Assembly: GCF_024701375.2 (NCBI RefSeq)
Contig: NZ_CP113910.1
Location: 4,588,001-4,652,000 of the forward strand
Direction of reading: 5' to 3'
Origin: Streptomyces sp. KMM 9044
GTDB lineage: Bacteria; Actinomycetota; Actinomycetes; Streptomycetales; Streptomycetaceae
DNA length: 64,000 nt
The notes under the pieces are model-generated. The model had not been told where the DNA came from. It did no database searches and was given only the letters and a program-made list of their open reading frames with translations. A program made the translations under genes and the position numbers. This document shows, one piece after another, positions 18,570 to 31,750 of this stretch (position 1 is the first letter of the stretch; the number at the start of each line of letters is the position of its first letter).

Positions 18570-19912
18570 CGCCGTACCTCCCGCCTCAGCCGCCGCACGT
18601 TGAACCACATCACCGGGATCACCAGAAGCAGCAGGAACACCGCGATCGCGCTGGCGATGCCCGGCTGGTCCTCGGAGAAGCCCTTGCGGTACAGCTCCAG
18701 CGCGAGAACGTTCGCGTCGTCCTGGGAGGAGCCGGGCGCGATGATGAACACCAGGTCGAACACCTTGAGCACATTGATCATCAGAGTGACGGTGACCACC
18801 GCGAGCACCGGCGCCAGCATCGGCACCGTGATCCGCCGGAACACCTGCCACTCGTTGGCGCCGTCGACCCGCGCGGCCTCCAGCAGTTCCCGCGGCATGC
18901 CCGCGAGCCCGGCCGCGATCAGCACCATCGCGAAGCCCGCCCACATCCAGATGTACGAGCCGATGACGGCCGGTGTGACCAGCGACGGGCCCAGCCAGTC
19001 CAGGCCGTTGTACGGCTCCTGGAAGTTGCTCGCCGGCAGCCGGAGCTGTGCGCCGTCCGCCTTCGCCGACAGGGAGAACGTGCCGTCGGCGCCCGCCGTG
19101 GCCGTCTCCACCACCGTGCCGTCCCTGACCGCCTCGATTCTCATGCCGGGATAGCCCAGCTCGTCCGCGTCGACACCGTTCAGCGTGCCGACGCCCTTGC
19201 CGCGGGTGAAGTCCTGCCAGGTCGTGCCGGTGATCCGGTCCGCCTCCGGCTTCGGCGCCGCCGCCCGCTCGGCGTCGTCGGGGATCAGGTCCGGGGCGAC
19301 ACCGACCAGCGGCAGCGTGACGGTCTCACCGACGTTCACCGTTGCCCTGGTGACGAAGGCGCCGCCGCCGGCCGCCTCCAGCGGCGACTCACGGCCGGGG
19401 TGGGCCTTCGGATACGCCGACGACTGGGCGAAGGTGTCGTGCACGCCCACCCACACCGCGTTCGCCACGCCCTTGTCCGGGTCCTGGTCGTACACCAGAC
19501 GGAAGATGATGCCCGCGGCCAGCATCGAGATCGCCATCGGCATGAAGACGACCAGCTTGAACGCCGTTCCCCAGCGGATCCGTTCGGTCAGCACCGCGAA
19601 GATCAGGCCGAGCGCGGTGGCGACCGTCGGCGCGAACACCACCCAGACGACGTTGTTCTTCAGGGCGGTGCGGATGCCGTCGTCGGTGAACAGGGCCCGG
19701 TAGTTGTCGAATCCGGCGAATCCGTCGCCGGACTGGTCGTAGAAGCTGCGGACGACGGAGTACCCGATCGGGTAGACCACGAGCGCACCGAGCAGCAGCA
19801 GCGCGGGCAGCAGGAACAGCGCCGCCACGGTTGTGCGGGTGCCGGTGACGCTCCTGCGCGGCTGGGGAGCAGCAGGGGCCCCGGAGGGCCCCGCCGCCGT
19901 GTCCGACGCCAT
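18566..19912 (-). CDS. Carbohydrate ABC transporter permease, MalF type with a large extracytoplasmic insert
   Basis: A 448-residue permease, about 140 residues longer than the usual ~300. The normal helices frame an insert of roughly residues 150-305, between the third and fourth helices. It contains beta-rich segments (TRATVNVGETVTLPLVGV, TVVETATAGADGTFSLSA) and no helix-forming stretch. The EAA motif is LLEAARVDGANEWQVFRRIT near residue 350. E. coli MalF also has a large periplasmic loop, but this one looks like a small beta-domain. The gene begins 7 bp after the binding-protein stop. Confidence 0.92.
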   Translation of the reverse strand: MASDTAAGPSGAPAAPQPRRSVTGTRTTVAALFLLPALLLLGALVVYPIGYSVVRSFYDQSGDGFAGFDNYRALFTDDGIRTALKNNVVWVVFAPTVATALGLIFAVLTERIRWGTAFKLVVFMPMAISMLAAGIIFRLVYDQDPDKGVANAVWVGVHDTFAQSSAYPKAHPGRESPLEAAGGGAFVTRATVNVGETVTLPLVGVAPDLIPDDAERAAAPKPEADRITGTTWQDFTRGKGVGTLNGVDADELGYPGMRIEAVRDGTVVETATAGADGTFSLSAKADGAQLRLPASNFQEPYNGLDWLGPSLVTPAVIGSYIWMWAGFAMVLIAAGLAGMPRELLEAARVDGANEWQVFRRITVPMLAPVLAVVTVTLMINVLKVFDLVFIIAPGSSQDDANVLALELYRKGFSEDQPGIASAIAVFLLLLVIPVMWFNVRRLRREVRR

Positions 19913-19919
19913 CGCCGGC

Positions 19920-21341
19920 TCAGTTCCCGTACGCCGCGGCCGCGTCGGCCTCCAGCTGCCGCTGGGCGCCCGCGATGTCCTTCGGGTTCTTCAGGAAGTC
20001 CTGGAGCGCCTTCCACTCGCCCTTGCCGGGAGTGCCGCCGAAGGCCTGCGGGGCCTGGTCGGACATGTCGAAACGGAAGTCGTCCCCGGCGTCGACGAGC
20101 GCCTGGGCCATCTTCCGCTGCACCTCGTTCGGATACGCCGAGTTCGGCACGTTCCTGTTCGGCGAGAGGTAGCCGCCCAGCTTCGCCTGGATACCGGCGG
20201 CGTCCGGGGAGGCGAGAAACGTCGCCAGCGCCTGCGCCGCCTTCGAGTCCTCGAGGATCACGGCCGCGTCGCCGCCGGACACCACGGGCGGGCTGTCACC
20301 GACCGAGGGGAACGGGAACACCTTCGCGTCCGTGCCGACCCGGGCCTCGGTCTCGCCGATGTTCACCTGGACGAAGTCGCCCTCGTAGACCATGCCCGCC
20401 TTGGGCTGGTCGCCACCGGTGAAGGTCTGCGTCACGGAGGCCGGGAACTCGGTCTGCAGCGCGCCGTCCGGGCCGCCCGCGAGGTAGTCCGGCTTGCCCC
20501 AGATCTCCGCCAGCGTGGTCAGCGCGTCCTTCACGGACGGGTCCGTCCACTTGATCTCGTGCGCGGCGAGCTGGTCGTACTTCTCCGGGCCCGCCTGGGA
20601 GAGGTAGACGTTCTCGAACCAGTCGGTGAGCGTCCAGCCGTCGGCGCCGCCGACCGAGAACGGGGTGACACCGGAGTCGTAGACGGTCTGCGCCGTGGTG
20701 AGCAGGTCCTGCCAGGTCGTCGGCTCGCTCGCGCCCGCGTTCTCGAAGACCTGGGCGTTGTACCAGATCAGCGACTTGTTGGCGGCCTTGTAGTAGACGC
20801 CGTACGGCGTGCCGTCGACCGAACCGATGTCCTGCCAGCCCTGCGAGTAGTTCTTCTTGAGCTCCGCCCGCGCCTCGGCGCCCAGCGGCTTGGCCCAGCC
20901 CTTCTCCACGGCCTGCTTGACGGCGCCCGGCTGCGGCAGCAGCGCCACGTCGGGCGGGGCGCCACCCGCGATCTTCGAACCCAGGAAGTTGACGATGGGG
21001 TCCTGGGCGGGAACGAACGTCACCTTCGCGCCGGTGCGCTGCTCGAACTCCGCGAGAACCTTCTTGAAGTTGTCCTGTTCGGTGCCGGTCCACACGGCGG
21101 CGACCTCGAGGCTCCGGCCGTCGAGCCGGGGGAGGGTGACGGTGGAGGCGGTCCCGTCGGTGCCGCCGCCCGACTCCTCGCTGCCGTCGTCGTCGCCCCC
21201 GCACGCGGTGAGCGAGACCGCGAGCACGCCCGCGACCACTGCCGCCGCCGCCCTGACGGCCCTGCGGGTGCGGGGAGTTGCCGTTGCCGTGGGTGTGCCG
21301 GACGACCTGCGTGCCCGGATGATCCTGCTCGTCCTGCGCAT
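19920..21341 (-). CDS. Extracellular sugar-binding lipoprotein of the ABC importer
   Basis: A 473-residue family-1 solute-binding protein. It has a twin-Arg-rich N-terminus, a hydrophobic segment and the lipobox VSLTAC followed by Gly, so it should be a lipoprotein at the outer face of the membrane. The mature part (VAAVWTGTEQDNFKKVLAEF onward) looks like the alpha-glucoside/oligosaccharide-binding class. ATG 21341 gives a normal signal peptide; the 34 residues before it look non-coding. It is the first gene of a three-gene operon with the two permeases; no ATPase is encoded nearby, so it probably uses a shared MsiK-type ATPase. Confidence 0.93.
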   Translation of the reverse strand: MRRTSRIIRARRSSGTPTATATPRTRRAVRAAAAVVAGVLAVSLTACGGDDDGSEESGGGTDGTASTVTLPRLDGRSLEVAAVWTGTEQDNFKKVLAEFEQRTGAKVTFVPAQDPIVNFLGSKIAGGAPPDVALLPQPGAVKQAVEKGWAKPLGAEARAELKKNYSQGWQDIGSVDGTPYGVYYKAANKSLIWYNAQVFENAGASEPTTWQDLLTTAQTVYDSGVTPFSVGGADGWTLTDWFENVYLSQAGPEKYDQLAAHEIKWTDPSVKDALTTLAEIWGKPDYLAGGPDGALQTEFPASVTQTFTGGDQPKAGMVYEGDFVQVNIGETEARVGTDAKVFPFPSVGDSPPVVSGGDAAVILEDSKAAQALATFLASPDAAGIQAKLGGYLSPNRNVPNSAYPNEVQRKMAQALVDAGDDFRFDMSDQAPQAFGGTPGKGEWKALQDFLKNPKDIAGAQRQLEADAAAAYGN

Positions 21342-21627
21342 CACTGCCCCGTTCTTCGTACCTCGTCGAACGTCGAGCGCTGTCCCGTGCGCTCTGGTGT
21401 ACGCCCGGGAGGTCGTGGGCGGCAAGAGCGCGTCTCGTGTCAAGTCCGAGATCGTGACCGCGTCGTGACTCTCCGGGGTGGAGGAGTCCCGGCCGGACCC
21501 GTCGAGGCAGGCTGTACGACCTCAAGGGCCATGGGAAACAGAGGCGTTGCGGGTGTTATGGAGTTCTGCGGGTGGGGCTGGTGGGAGGGCTGTACGGCCG
21601 GGAAGCCGGGCGTACAGTTCCCCGGGA

Positions 21628-21770
21628 GGACTCTGTTGCTCCATTGCGGAGAGTGACGCCGGCCCGTCGACGGGGCGCAGGGAACGGGCCTCGCGAGGAA
21701 GCGGTCCGGCCCCGGCCGGCCCCTCCCGGACGCGGTGCGTGACCCTCCCCCGAATTGAGCAGCAGAGTCC
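21628..21770 (+). mobile_element. MITE type B, copy 1 (143 bp)
   Basis: The element begins GGACTCTGTTGCTCCATT and ends with the complement of GGACTCTGCTGCTCAATT, giving ~18-bp terminal inverted repeats. GGGA lies at both ends, a 4-bp target duplication. It encodes nothing. A second copy, ~92% identical and exactly the same length, lies at 61115-61257 in the same orientation. Confidence 0.85.
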
Positions 21771-21774
21771 GGGA

Positions 21775-21916
21775 GGACTCTGCTGCTCAATTCGGCGAGC
21801 GATCACGTGCCATGCTTTCAGGGCTCGGCCGCGCCCGGCCTGCCTGCATCTGCGACGCGCTCTGAAGGCCGTATCGGCACGGCGTCATCACGCCGGGTAA
21901 TTGCGCAGCAGAGTCC
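21775..21916 (+). mobile_element. MITE type A, copy 1 (142 bp)
   Basis: It begins GGACTCTGCTGCTCAATT and ends with the complement of GGACTCTGCTGCGCAATT, so it shares termini with MITE B but has an unrelated interior. GGGA flanks it on both sides, and the left GGGA is shared with MITE B. It ends 9 bp before the stop codon of the FHA/FtsK gene. The other copy (60969-61110) is inverted and differs at only two positions. Confidence 0.85.
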
Positions 21917-21925
21917 GGGAGCGGG

Positions 21926-26005
<4,080 letters not shown>

Positions 26006-26490
26006 CGCCGTGAGCGGTCCCTTCTGCGCGAGCGCCCGCGGTACGGAGGACGGAACCACCCCGCGGTCCCCCACCGCGGATTTCCCCCACCACCACACGC
26101 GCACGTACGGCCAGTACTCCCCGCATCCTCGCACCTGTCACCGACAATGCGCCCGCCTTCCCGCATCAAATGATCTTGATTGGTCGGCTCTGCCCTCAAA
26201 AGTGCCTGACCAATGCGTCGTGAATGATCGTTCCATCGCCACTTGAGACCGGTCACCTCCGGCCATTGGCAACCGAGGGACCGGGGCGAGCGTCTTTCTC
26301 CACACGTGTCCCCCGCCCCTGGGCGGGCCCGCACGGGGCCCGCCCAGGGGCGGGGGAAGGAACAGGGAAGGAAGTCGTCGACGGTGTCAGGCCGGTGTCC
26401 CGTGCTGCGGCATTACAGTGGGGCGGAACATTTCCGAGCACGACGCATCACGGTGTACGCCAGCCAAGCAAGCAGCAGGGAGCACATGAC
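26006..26490. promoter_or_regulatory. Divergent intergenic region between the FHA/FtsK gene and pkaA
   Basis: 485 bp with no convincing gene. It contains ATTGGTC...GACCAAT inverted repeats near 26180-26215, a very strong hairpin at 26310-26356, and TACAGT at 26414-26419 that could be the -10 of pkaA. Confidence 0.5.
26310..26356. terminator. Orphan terminator-like hairpin in the pkaA upstream region
   Basis: Perfect 21-bp GC-rich inverted repeat (26310-26330 and 26336-26356) with a 5-nt loop. No gene end is near: the closest genes both start away from it. It may terminate an unseen small RNA or shield the two divergent promoters from each other. Confidence 0.7.
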
Positions 26491-28191
26491 GTGCGGCCGG
26501 TAGGCAGCAAGTACCTGCTCGAGGAGCCGATCGGACGCGGCGCCACGGGCACCGTCTGGCGAGCCCGCCAGCGGGAGACCGCGGGGGCCGAGGCGGCAGT
26601 GCCCGGTCAGCCGGGAGAGACCGTCGCGATCAAGGTCCTCAAGGAGGAGCTTGCGAACGACGCGGACGTCGTGATGCGTTTCCTGAGGGAACGCGCCGTC
26701 CTGCTCAGACTGACCCACCCCAACATCGTCCGGGTCCGCGACCTGGTCGTCGAGGGTGATCTGCTGGCGCTGGTCATGGACCTCGTCGAGGGCCCTGACC
26801 TGCACCGTTACCTGCGCGAGAACGGCCCCTTCACGCCCGTCGCCGCCGCTCTCACGACCGCCCAGATCGCCGACGCCCTCGCCGCCAGCCACGCCGACGG
26901 CGTGGTGCACCGCGACCTGAAGCCCGCCAACGTGCTGCTCAAGCAGGGGGGTGGCGAGCTGCACCCGATGCTGACCGACTTCGGCATCGCCCGGCTGGCC
27001 GACTCCCCGGGGCTGACCCGCACCCACGAGTTCGTCGGCACGCCCGCGTACATCGCGCCGGAGTCCGCCGAGGGCCGCCCGCAGACCTCCGCCGTCGACA
27101 TCTACGGCGCCGGCATCCTGCTGTACGAGTTGGTGACCGGCCACCCGCCGTTCTCCGGCGGCTCCGCCCTCGAGGTGCTGCACCAGCACCTGAGCGCCGA
27201 ACCGCGCCGTCCCTCCACGGTTCCGGACCCGCTCTGGACGGTCATGGAGCGCTGCCTCAGCAAGAACCCCGAGCGGCGGCCCAGCGCCGAGAACCTCGCG
27301 CGCGGCCTGCGGGTCGTCGCCGACGGCATCGGCGTGCACGTGAACTCCGCGCAGATCTCCGCCGCCGAGAACGTCGGCGTGCTCCTCATGCCCGACCCGG
27401 CGCCCGCCTCCGTGCCCGGTACCCCCGGCGCGCCCGGCTCCGCCGACCCGACGCAGGTGCTGCCGCACACCCAGGGCGCGTACGACCCCAACGGCGCGAC
27501 CAGCGTCCTGCCGCAGACCGGCCCCAACGCCGGAGCGGGCGCGGGCGGTTCCTCCGGCTCCGCCGACCCGACCGCCGTCATGCCCCCGGTACCGCCCGGT
27601 CCGCCCGGCCAGGACGGCCAGGGACGGCCCGGCCCCGACGACCCGCATCCCTGGCAGAACCAGATGCGCGCGGCCCGCGACCGCAACGATCAGACCCAGG
27701 TCCAGTACGTCGACCCGGGTGAGGACCCGCTGCGCCGCCGCCCCCAGCGGCAGGTCGCCCGGCCGCAGCAGCAGCCGCAACAGCCGCCGCAGCGCCGCCC
27801 GCGGCCCGGCCCCGACTACGGCCGGCCGCAGCCGTACCGGCAGGCACCGCAGCCTCAGCAGTACGCCCCGCCCCCGCAGCCGCGACCCCAGCGGTCGCGA
27901 CAGCCGGAGCCGCAGCGGTACACCCCGCCGCCGGAGCCGCGGCGCTCCGCGCGTGAGCCCCGGCAGCGCGGTGCGAACCCGATGCGCATCCCCGGTCTCG
28001 GCTGCCTGAAGGGCTGCCTGTTCACGATCGTCATCCTGGTCGTCGCGAGCTGGCTGATCTGGGAGCTGAGCCCGCTGCAGGACTGGATCGGCAGCGGCAA
28101 GAGCTACTGGGACCAGCTCACCGACTGGTTCGGCAACACGGTGGACTGGTTCCAGGACCTGGGCGGTTCCGGGGCCGACCCGTCGCAGTAG
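26491..28191 (+). CDS. pkaA: Ser/Thr protein kinase PkaA
   Basis: A 566-residue Hanks-type kinase. Motifs: P-loop GRGATGTVWRAR (~11-22), catalytic Lys in VAIKVLKEEL, VVHRDLKPANVLL, DFGIARL and GTPAYIAPESAEG. A ~180-residue Pro/Gln/Arg-rich linker leads to one C-terminal membrane helix (LKGCLFTIVILVVASWLIWE) and a short Trp-rich tail outside the cell. S. coelicolor PkaA has the same plan, somewhat shorter as I recall. The GTG at 26491 is taken because GGGAG lies upstream and VRPVGSKYLLEEPIG is the canonical opening. It precedes pkaB and faces away from the FHA protein gene, a plausible partner. Confidence 0.93.
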   Translation: MRPVGSKYLLEEPIGRGATGTVWRARQRETAGAEAAVPGQPGETVAIKVLKEELANDADVVMRFLRERAVLLRLTHPNIVRVRDLVVEGDLLALVMDLVEGPDLHRYLRENGPFTPVAAALTTAQIADALAASHADGVVHRDLKPANVLLKQGGGELHPMLTDFGIARLADSPGLTRTHEFVGTPAYIAPESAEGRPQTSAVDIYGAGILLYELVTGHPPFSGGSALEVLHQHLSAEPRRPSTVPDPLWTVMERCLSKNPERRPSAENLARGLRVVADGIGVHVNSAQISAAENVGVLLMPDPAPASVPGTPGAPGSADPTQVLPHTQGAYDPNGATSVLPQTGPNAGAGAGGSSGSADPTAVMPPVPPGPPGQDGQGRPGPDDPHPWQNQMRAARDRNDQTQVQYVDPGEDPLRRRPQRQVARPQQQPQQPPQRRPRPGPDYGRPQPYRQAPQPQQYAPPPQPRPQRSRQPEPQRYTPPPEPRRSAREPRQRGANPMRIPGLGCLKGCLFTIVILVVASWLIWELSPLQDWIGSGKSYWDQLTDWFGNTVDWFQDLGGSGADPSQ

Positions 28192-28331
28192 TCCGGCGCT
28201 GACGACGGCCGGGGCGCGTCCGGCCGGTTTGCCGATTTGTCGACACCCGGTGGGTGATTTGCGGATCCCCGGTGAAGGTTGGTTTCCGGGGCGCGTAGCT
28301 TTGGCGGCAACACGCGTCGGTAGGAGCAGTC

Positions 28332-29582
28332 TTGGCACGGAAGATCGGCAGCCGGTACACCGCCCACCAGGTCCTCGGCCGGGGCAGCGCCGGCACGGTG
28401 TGGCTCGGCGAGGGGCCGGAGGGGCCCGTCGCCATCAAACTGCTGCGCGAGGACCTCTCCTCGGACCAGGAACTCGTCGGACGCTTCGTGCAGGAGCGGA
28501 CGGCGCTGCTCGGTCTGGAGCATCCGCACGTCGTCGCGGTGCGCGACCTGGTGGTCGACGGCAACGATCTCGCGCTGGTCATGGACCTGGTCCGCGGTAC
28601 GGACCTGCGTACCCGCCTCGACCGCGAGCGCAGGCTCGCCCCGGAGGCCGCCGTGGCGATCGTCGCCGACGTCGCGGACGGCCTGGCGGCGGCGCACGCG
28701 GCGGGGGTCGTGCACCGGGACGTCAAGCCGGAGAACGTCCTGCTGGACATGCAGGGCCCGCTCGGCCCCGGCGGCTCGCACCGCGCGCTGCTGACCGACT
28801 TCGGTGTGGCCAAGCTCATCGACACCCCGCGCCGCACCCGCGCCACGAAGATCATCGGAACGCCGGACTACCTGGCTCCGGAGATCGTGGAGGGTCTGCC
28901 GCCGCGCGCGGCGGTCGACATCTACGCCCTCGCCACGGTCCTGTACGAGCTGCTCGCGGGCTTCACGCCGTTCGGCGGCGGACATCCCGGAGCGGTGCTC
29001 CGCCGCCATGTCACCGAGTCGGTCGTCCCGCTCCCCGGCATTCCCGACGAGCTGGGGCAACTGCTCGTGCAGTGCCTGGCCAAGGCGCCGGCCTCGCGGC
29101 TGCGGGCCTCGGAGCTCGGGACGCGGCTGCGGGAGCTGCTGCCCCTGCTGGCCGGGGTGCCGCCGCTGGACGTGGACGAGCCGGGCACCGAGCCGACGGA
29201 GCGGGAGGACGAGGACACCCGGCCCTCCGCTCCGGCGCCGGCCCCCGGGGAGCCCGCGCGACGGCGCGGCGCCGTTCCGCTGGTGCCGGGCGCGAAACCG
29301 GCCGATTCCAACCGGGACACCCATACGTCGATGCGGGTGCCGGCCCCGGACGAGCTGGCCGGAGGCGCCCGCGGCACGGCCCGCGCGCCCCGTGCCAGCG
29401 GCGCCCGCCGTCCCGGCTCGGCCCGCAACCGCGCGATCGCCCGGCGGCGCCGGCTGACTCTGACCGCGCTGGCGGTGACCCTGCTGGCCGCCGTCGGCGC
29501 GGGCGTCTGGCTGGCCACCTCGGACGACGGGCCCGGAGCGGATCCGCGCGACTCGAACAACTCGGCCCCCGCCACGCCCTGA
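28332..29582 (+). CDS. pkaB: Ser/Thr protein kinase PkaB
   Basis: A 416-residue Hanks-type kinase with GRGSAGTVWLG, VAIKLLRED, VVHRDVKPENVLL, DFGVAKL and GTPDYLAPEIVEG. An acidic/Pro-rich linker is followed by one C-terminal membrane helix (LTLTALAVTLLAAVGAGVWL) and a short external tail, with no sensor domain. It starts with TTG at 28332, preceded by GGAG, and reads MARKIGSRYTAHQVLG. It lies 140 bp after pkaA; the gap has no clear terminator, so co-transcription is possible. Confidence 0.93.
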   Translation: MARKIGSRYTAHQVLGRGSAGTVWLGEGPEGPVAIKLLREDLSSDQELVGRFVQERTALLGLEHPHVVAVRDLVVDGNDLALVMDLVRGTDLRTRLDRERRLAPEAAVAIVADVADGLAAAHAAGVVHRDVKPENVLLDMQGPLGPGGSHRALLTDFGVAKLIDTPRRTRATKIIGTPDYLAPEIVEGLPPRAAVDIYALATVLYELLAGFTPFGGGHPGAVLRRHVTESVVPLPGIPDELGQLLVQCLAKAPASRLRASELGTRLRELLPLLAGVPPLDVDEPGTEPTEREDEDTRPSAPAPAPGEPARRRGAVPLVPGAKPADSNRDTHTSMRVPAPDELAGGARGTARAPRASGARRPGSARNRAIARRRRLTLTALAVTLLAAVGAGVWLATSDDGPGADPRDSNNSAPATP

Positions 29583-29690
29583 CCTCCGCCTCCGCCACGC
29601 CCCACCTCCGCCCCGCCGCCCTGACCTGCCCCGACGTCCGTGACAGGCCACGCGGGCGGGCGTCCGGCATGGGGTGCTCGGGCGAGCCGT

Positions 29691-29696
29691 TACGCT
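29691..29696 (+). promoter_or_regulatory. -10 element of a leaderless prfB promoter
   Basis: TACGCT lies 6 bases before the GTG start of prfB, so transcription should begin at or next to the start codon. No Shine-Dalgarno sequence is visible. Confidence 0.5.
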
Positions 29697-29702
29697 GGGG
29701 GT

Positions 29703-30809
29703 GTGGCAGTCGTCGATGTTTCCGAAGAGCTCAAGTCCCTCTCCTCGACCATGGAGTCGATCGAGGCCGTTCTGGACCTCGACAAGCTGAGGGCAGACAT
29801 CGCCGTGCTCGAGGAGCAGGCGGCCGCTCCCTCTCTGTGGGACGACCCGGATGCGGCGCAGAAGATCACCAGCAAGCTCTCCCACCTCCAGGCCGAGGTC
29901 AGGAAGGCCGAGACGCTGCGCGGGCGGATCGACGATCTCGCCGTGCTCTTCGAGATGGCCGAGGAGGAGGACGACCCGGACACCCGTGCGGAGGCCGAGG
30001 CCGAGCTGACCAACGTCCGCAAGGCTCTCGACGAGATGGAGGTCCGTACCCTCCTGTCCGGCGAGTACGACGCGCGTGAGGCGCTCGTCAACATCCGCGC
30101 GGAGGCCGGCGGCGTCGACGCCGCGGACTTCGCGGAGAAACTCCAGCGCATGTACCTGCGGTGGGCCGAGCAGCACGGCTACAAGACCGAGATCTACGAG
30201 ACGTCGTACGCGGAGGAGGCCGGCATCAAGTCGACCACCTTCGCTGTGCAGGTGCCGTACGCCTACGGCACCCTCTCGGTCGAGCAGGGCACCCACCGGC
30301 TGGTGCGCATCTCACCCTTCGACAACCAGGGCCGGCGCCAGACCTCGTTCGCGGGCGTCGAGGTGCTGCCCGTCGTCGAGCAGACCGACCACGTCGAGAT
30401 CGACGAGTCCGAACTGAGGGTGGACGTGTACCGGTCGTCCGGGCCCGGCGGCCAGGGCGTGAACACCACCGACTCCGCGGTGCGGCTGACCCACCTCCCC
30501 ACCGGCATCGTGGTCTCCTGCCAGAACGAGCGCTCGCAGATCCAGAACAAGGCGACCGCGATGAACGTCCTGCAGGCCAAGCTGCTGGAGCGGCGCCGCC
30601 AGGAGGAGCAGGCCAAGATGAACGCACTCAAGGGCGACGGCGGCAACTCCTGGGGCAACCAGATGCGTTCGTACGTGCTGCACCCCTACCAGATGGTCAA
30701 GGACCTGCGTACGGAGCACGAGGTCGGAAACCCCGAGTCCGTGTTCAACGGCGAGATCGAGGGCTTCCTGGAGGCCGGAATTCGCTGGCGCAAGCAGCGG
30801 GAGAAGTAG
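29703..30809 (+). CDS. prfB: Peptide chain release factor 2
   Basis: A 368-residue RF2 that reads UGA and UAA stop codons and triggers peptidyl-tRNA hydrolysis. The catalytic GGQ loop is [20 protein letters not shown] and the stop-codon recognition tripeptide SPF is in [12 protein letters not shown]. Unlike E. coli prfB there is no programmed frameshift: the reading frame is continuous from the GTG at 29703. The gene ends at a textbook intrinsic terminator and appears to be transcribed from its own leaderless promoter. Confidence 0.97.
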   Translation: MAVVDVSEELKSLSSTMESIEAVLDLDKLRADIAVLEEQAAAPSLWDDPDAAQKITSKLSHLQAEVRKAETLRGRIDDLAVLFEMAEEEDDPDTRAEAEAELTNVRKALDEMEVRTLLSGEYDAREALVNIRAEAGGVDAADFAEKLQRMYLRWAEQHGYKTEIYETSYAEEAGIKSTTFAVQVPYAYGTLSVEQGTHRLVRISPFDNQGRRQTSFAGVEVLPVVEQTDHVEIDESELRVDVYRSSGPGGQGVNTTDSAVRLTHLPTGIVVSCQNERSQIQNKATAMNVLQAKLLERRRQEEQAKMNALKGDGGNSWGNQMRSYVLHPYQMVKDLRTEHEVGNPESVFNGEIEGFLEAGIRWRKQREK

Positions 30810-30837
30810 CCCCGCGCGCGAACAGTGCTTTGTCGAC

Positions 30838-30872
30838 AAGGTAACTGCCGCCTCTGGGGCGGCAGTTACCTT
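30838..30872 (+). terminator. Intrinsic terminator of prfB
   Basis: Perfect 15-bp stem (30838-30852 and 30858-30872), 5-nt loop, ending in a short T run. It follows the prfB stop by 28 bp. Confidence 0.92.
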
Positions 30873-31117
30873 TTGTACGTCGGGGGTGTCAGGGTTTTAC
30901 ATCACAATTACAGCTTCAACTCTCGGCAAAGCGCTTTTACTTGGACATCGCGCACGCAACGGCCTTGACGTTCATTTGAAAAGTGGGAAAAGTGAGGCGC
31001 GGCATGCGTATCTCTGGGGCGCACGTGAACCGGGGGGCTCGCCGAGGCGGTCGGCCCTGTTGATCACGGCCCCGAGCGCAGCCTTATGGACGATCAGCTA
31101 CTGGGGGTAGCACGCAT

Positions 31118-31681
31118 ATGACGAAGAAGACGCGGATTCGCGTCGCACGCATCGCAGCCGGCGCAGTGGTCGCCGCGGGTGCATCGCTGATGGTGACGGG
31201 CGTGGCCCAGGCCGACGAGGACCCCATCTGCGACATCGTGGTCACTCCGGACTGTGAGGGGGAGCCCGGCGAGGGGGAGCCCAGTGAGGGGGAGCCCGGC
31301 GAGGGGGAGCCCAGTGAGGGGGAGCCCGGCGAGGGGGAGCCCAGTGAGGGGGAGCCCGGCGGGGAAGAGCCCGTCGAGCCGAACGAGCCCACCGAGGTCC
31401 CGACCACCCCGGGCGGTGACGGCAAGGGCGACGGCGGCGGCAACGCAGCCGACCCGGCCGGCGGTTCCGGCGCCTCTACCCAGGAGGAGGGCTCCTCGGC
31501 CCTCACCGAGACGGGCGACGAGCCCGCCCCGTCGGCCCAGGGCAGCGGCAAGGAGCTCGCCGAGACCGGTGCCGCCGAGATGACCTTCCTGATGATCGGC
31601 GCCGCCACGATGATCGCCGGCGGCGTCGGCTTCCGCGTGCTGCCGCGTTTCGTGGGCAACCGCTCGGGTGCCGCTGCCTGA
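31118..31681 (+). CDS. Cell-wall-anchored protein, probable sortase E substrate
   Basis: A 187-residue secreted protein. It has a basic N-terminus and signal peptide ending near VAQADE. A short mature segment with two Cys is followed by an acidic repeat region (EGEPSEGEPG units). The C-terminus has LAETG, a hydrophobic helix (MTFLMIGAATMIAGGVGFRV) and a basic tail. LAxTG is the sorting signal preferred by Streptomyces class E sortases, so it should be linked to peptidoglycan. Function of the exposed part is unknown. The natural terminator downstream has been split by an IS element. Confidence 0.85.
   Translation: MTKKTRIRVARIAAGAVVAAGASLMVTGVAQADEDPICDIVVTPDCEGEPGEGEPSEGEPGEGEPSEGEPGEGEPSEGEPGGEEPVEPNEPTEVPTTPGGDGKGDGGGNAADPAGGSGASTQEEGSSALTETGDEPAPSAQGSGKELAETGAAEMTFLMIGAATMIAGGVGFRVLPRFVGNRSGAAA
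31258..31361. repeat. 30-bp tandem repeats in the sortase-substrate gene
   Basis: About 3.5 near-perfect 30-bp units encode GEPGEGEPSE-type repeats. Their period preserves the frame, so copy number can vary. Confidence 0.9.
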
Positions 31682-31726
31682 AGGTGACGCCGCGCGTACA
31701 CACCGTACGTGCGGCGGGGCGGGAAT

Positions 31727-31741
31727 CGAGGGGCCCGGAGC
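31727..31741 (+). terminator. Left arm of a terminator split by an IS element
   Basis: CGAGGGGCCCGGAGC is the exact complement of the right arm at 32481-32495. The two were originally separated by only the 9 nt that now flank the IS as a duplication. Confidence 0.85.
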
Positions 31742-31750
31742 GCATTCGCC
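31742..31750. repeat. 9-bp target duplication, left copy
   Basis: GCATTCGCC lies directly left of the IS end and again directly right of it at 32472-32480. Confidence 0.9.

Noticed and set aside
29703..29790. Programmed +1 frameshift in prfB as in E. coli
   Set aside because: The frame is continuous from the GTG; no internal UGA with a CUUU slippery site.
30886..31110. Small coding frame before the sortase-substrate gene
   Set aside because: Poor codon bias, AT-rich leader sequence, no ribosome site; more likely promoter DNA.
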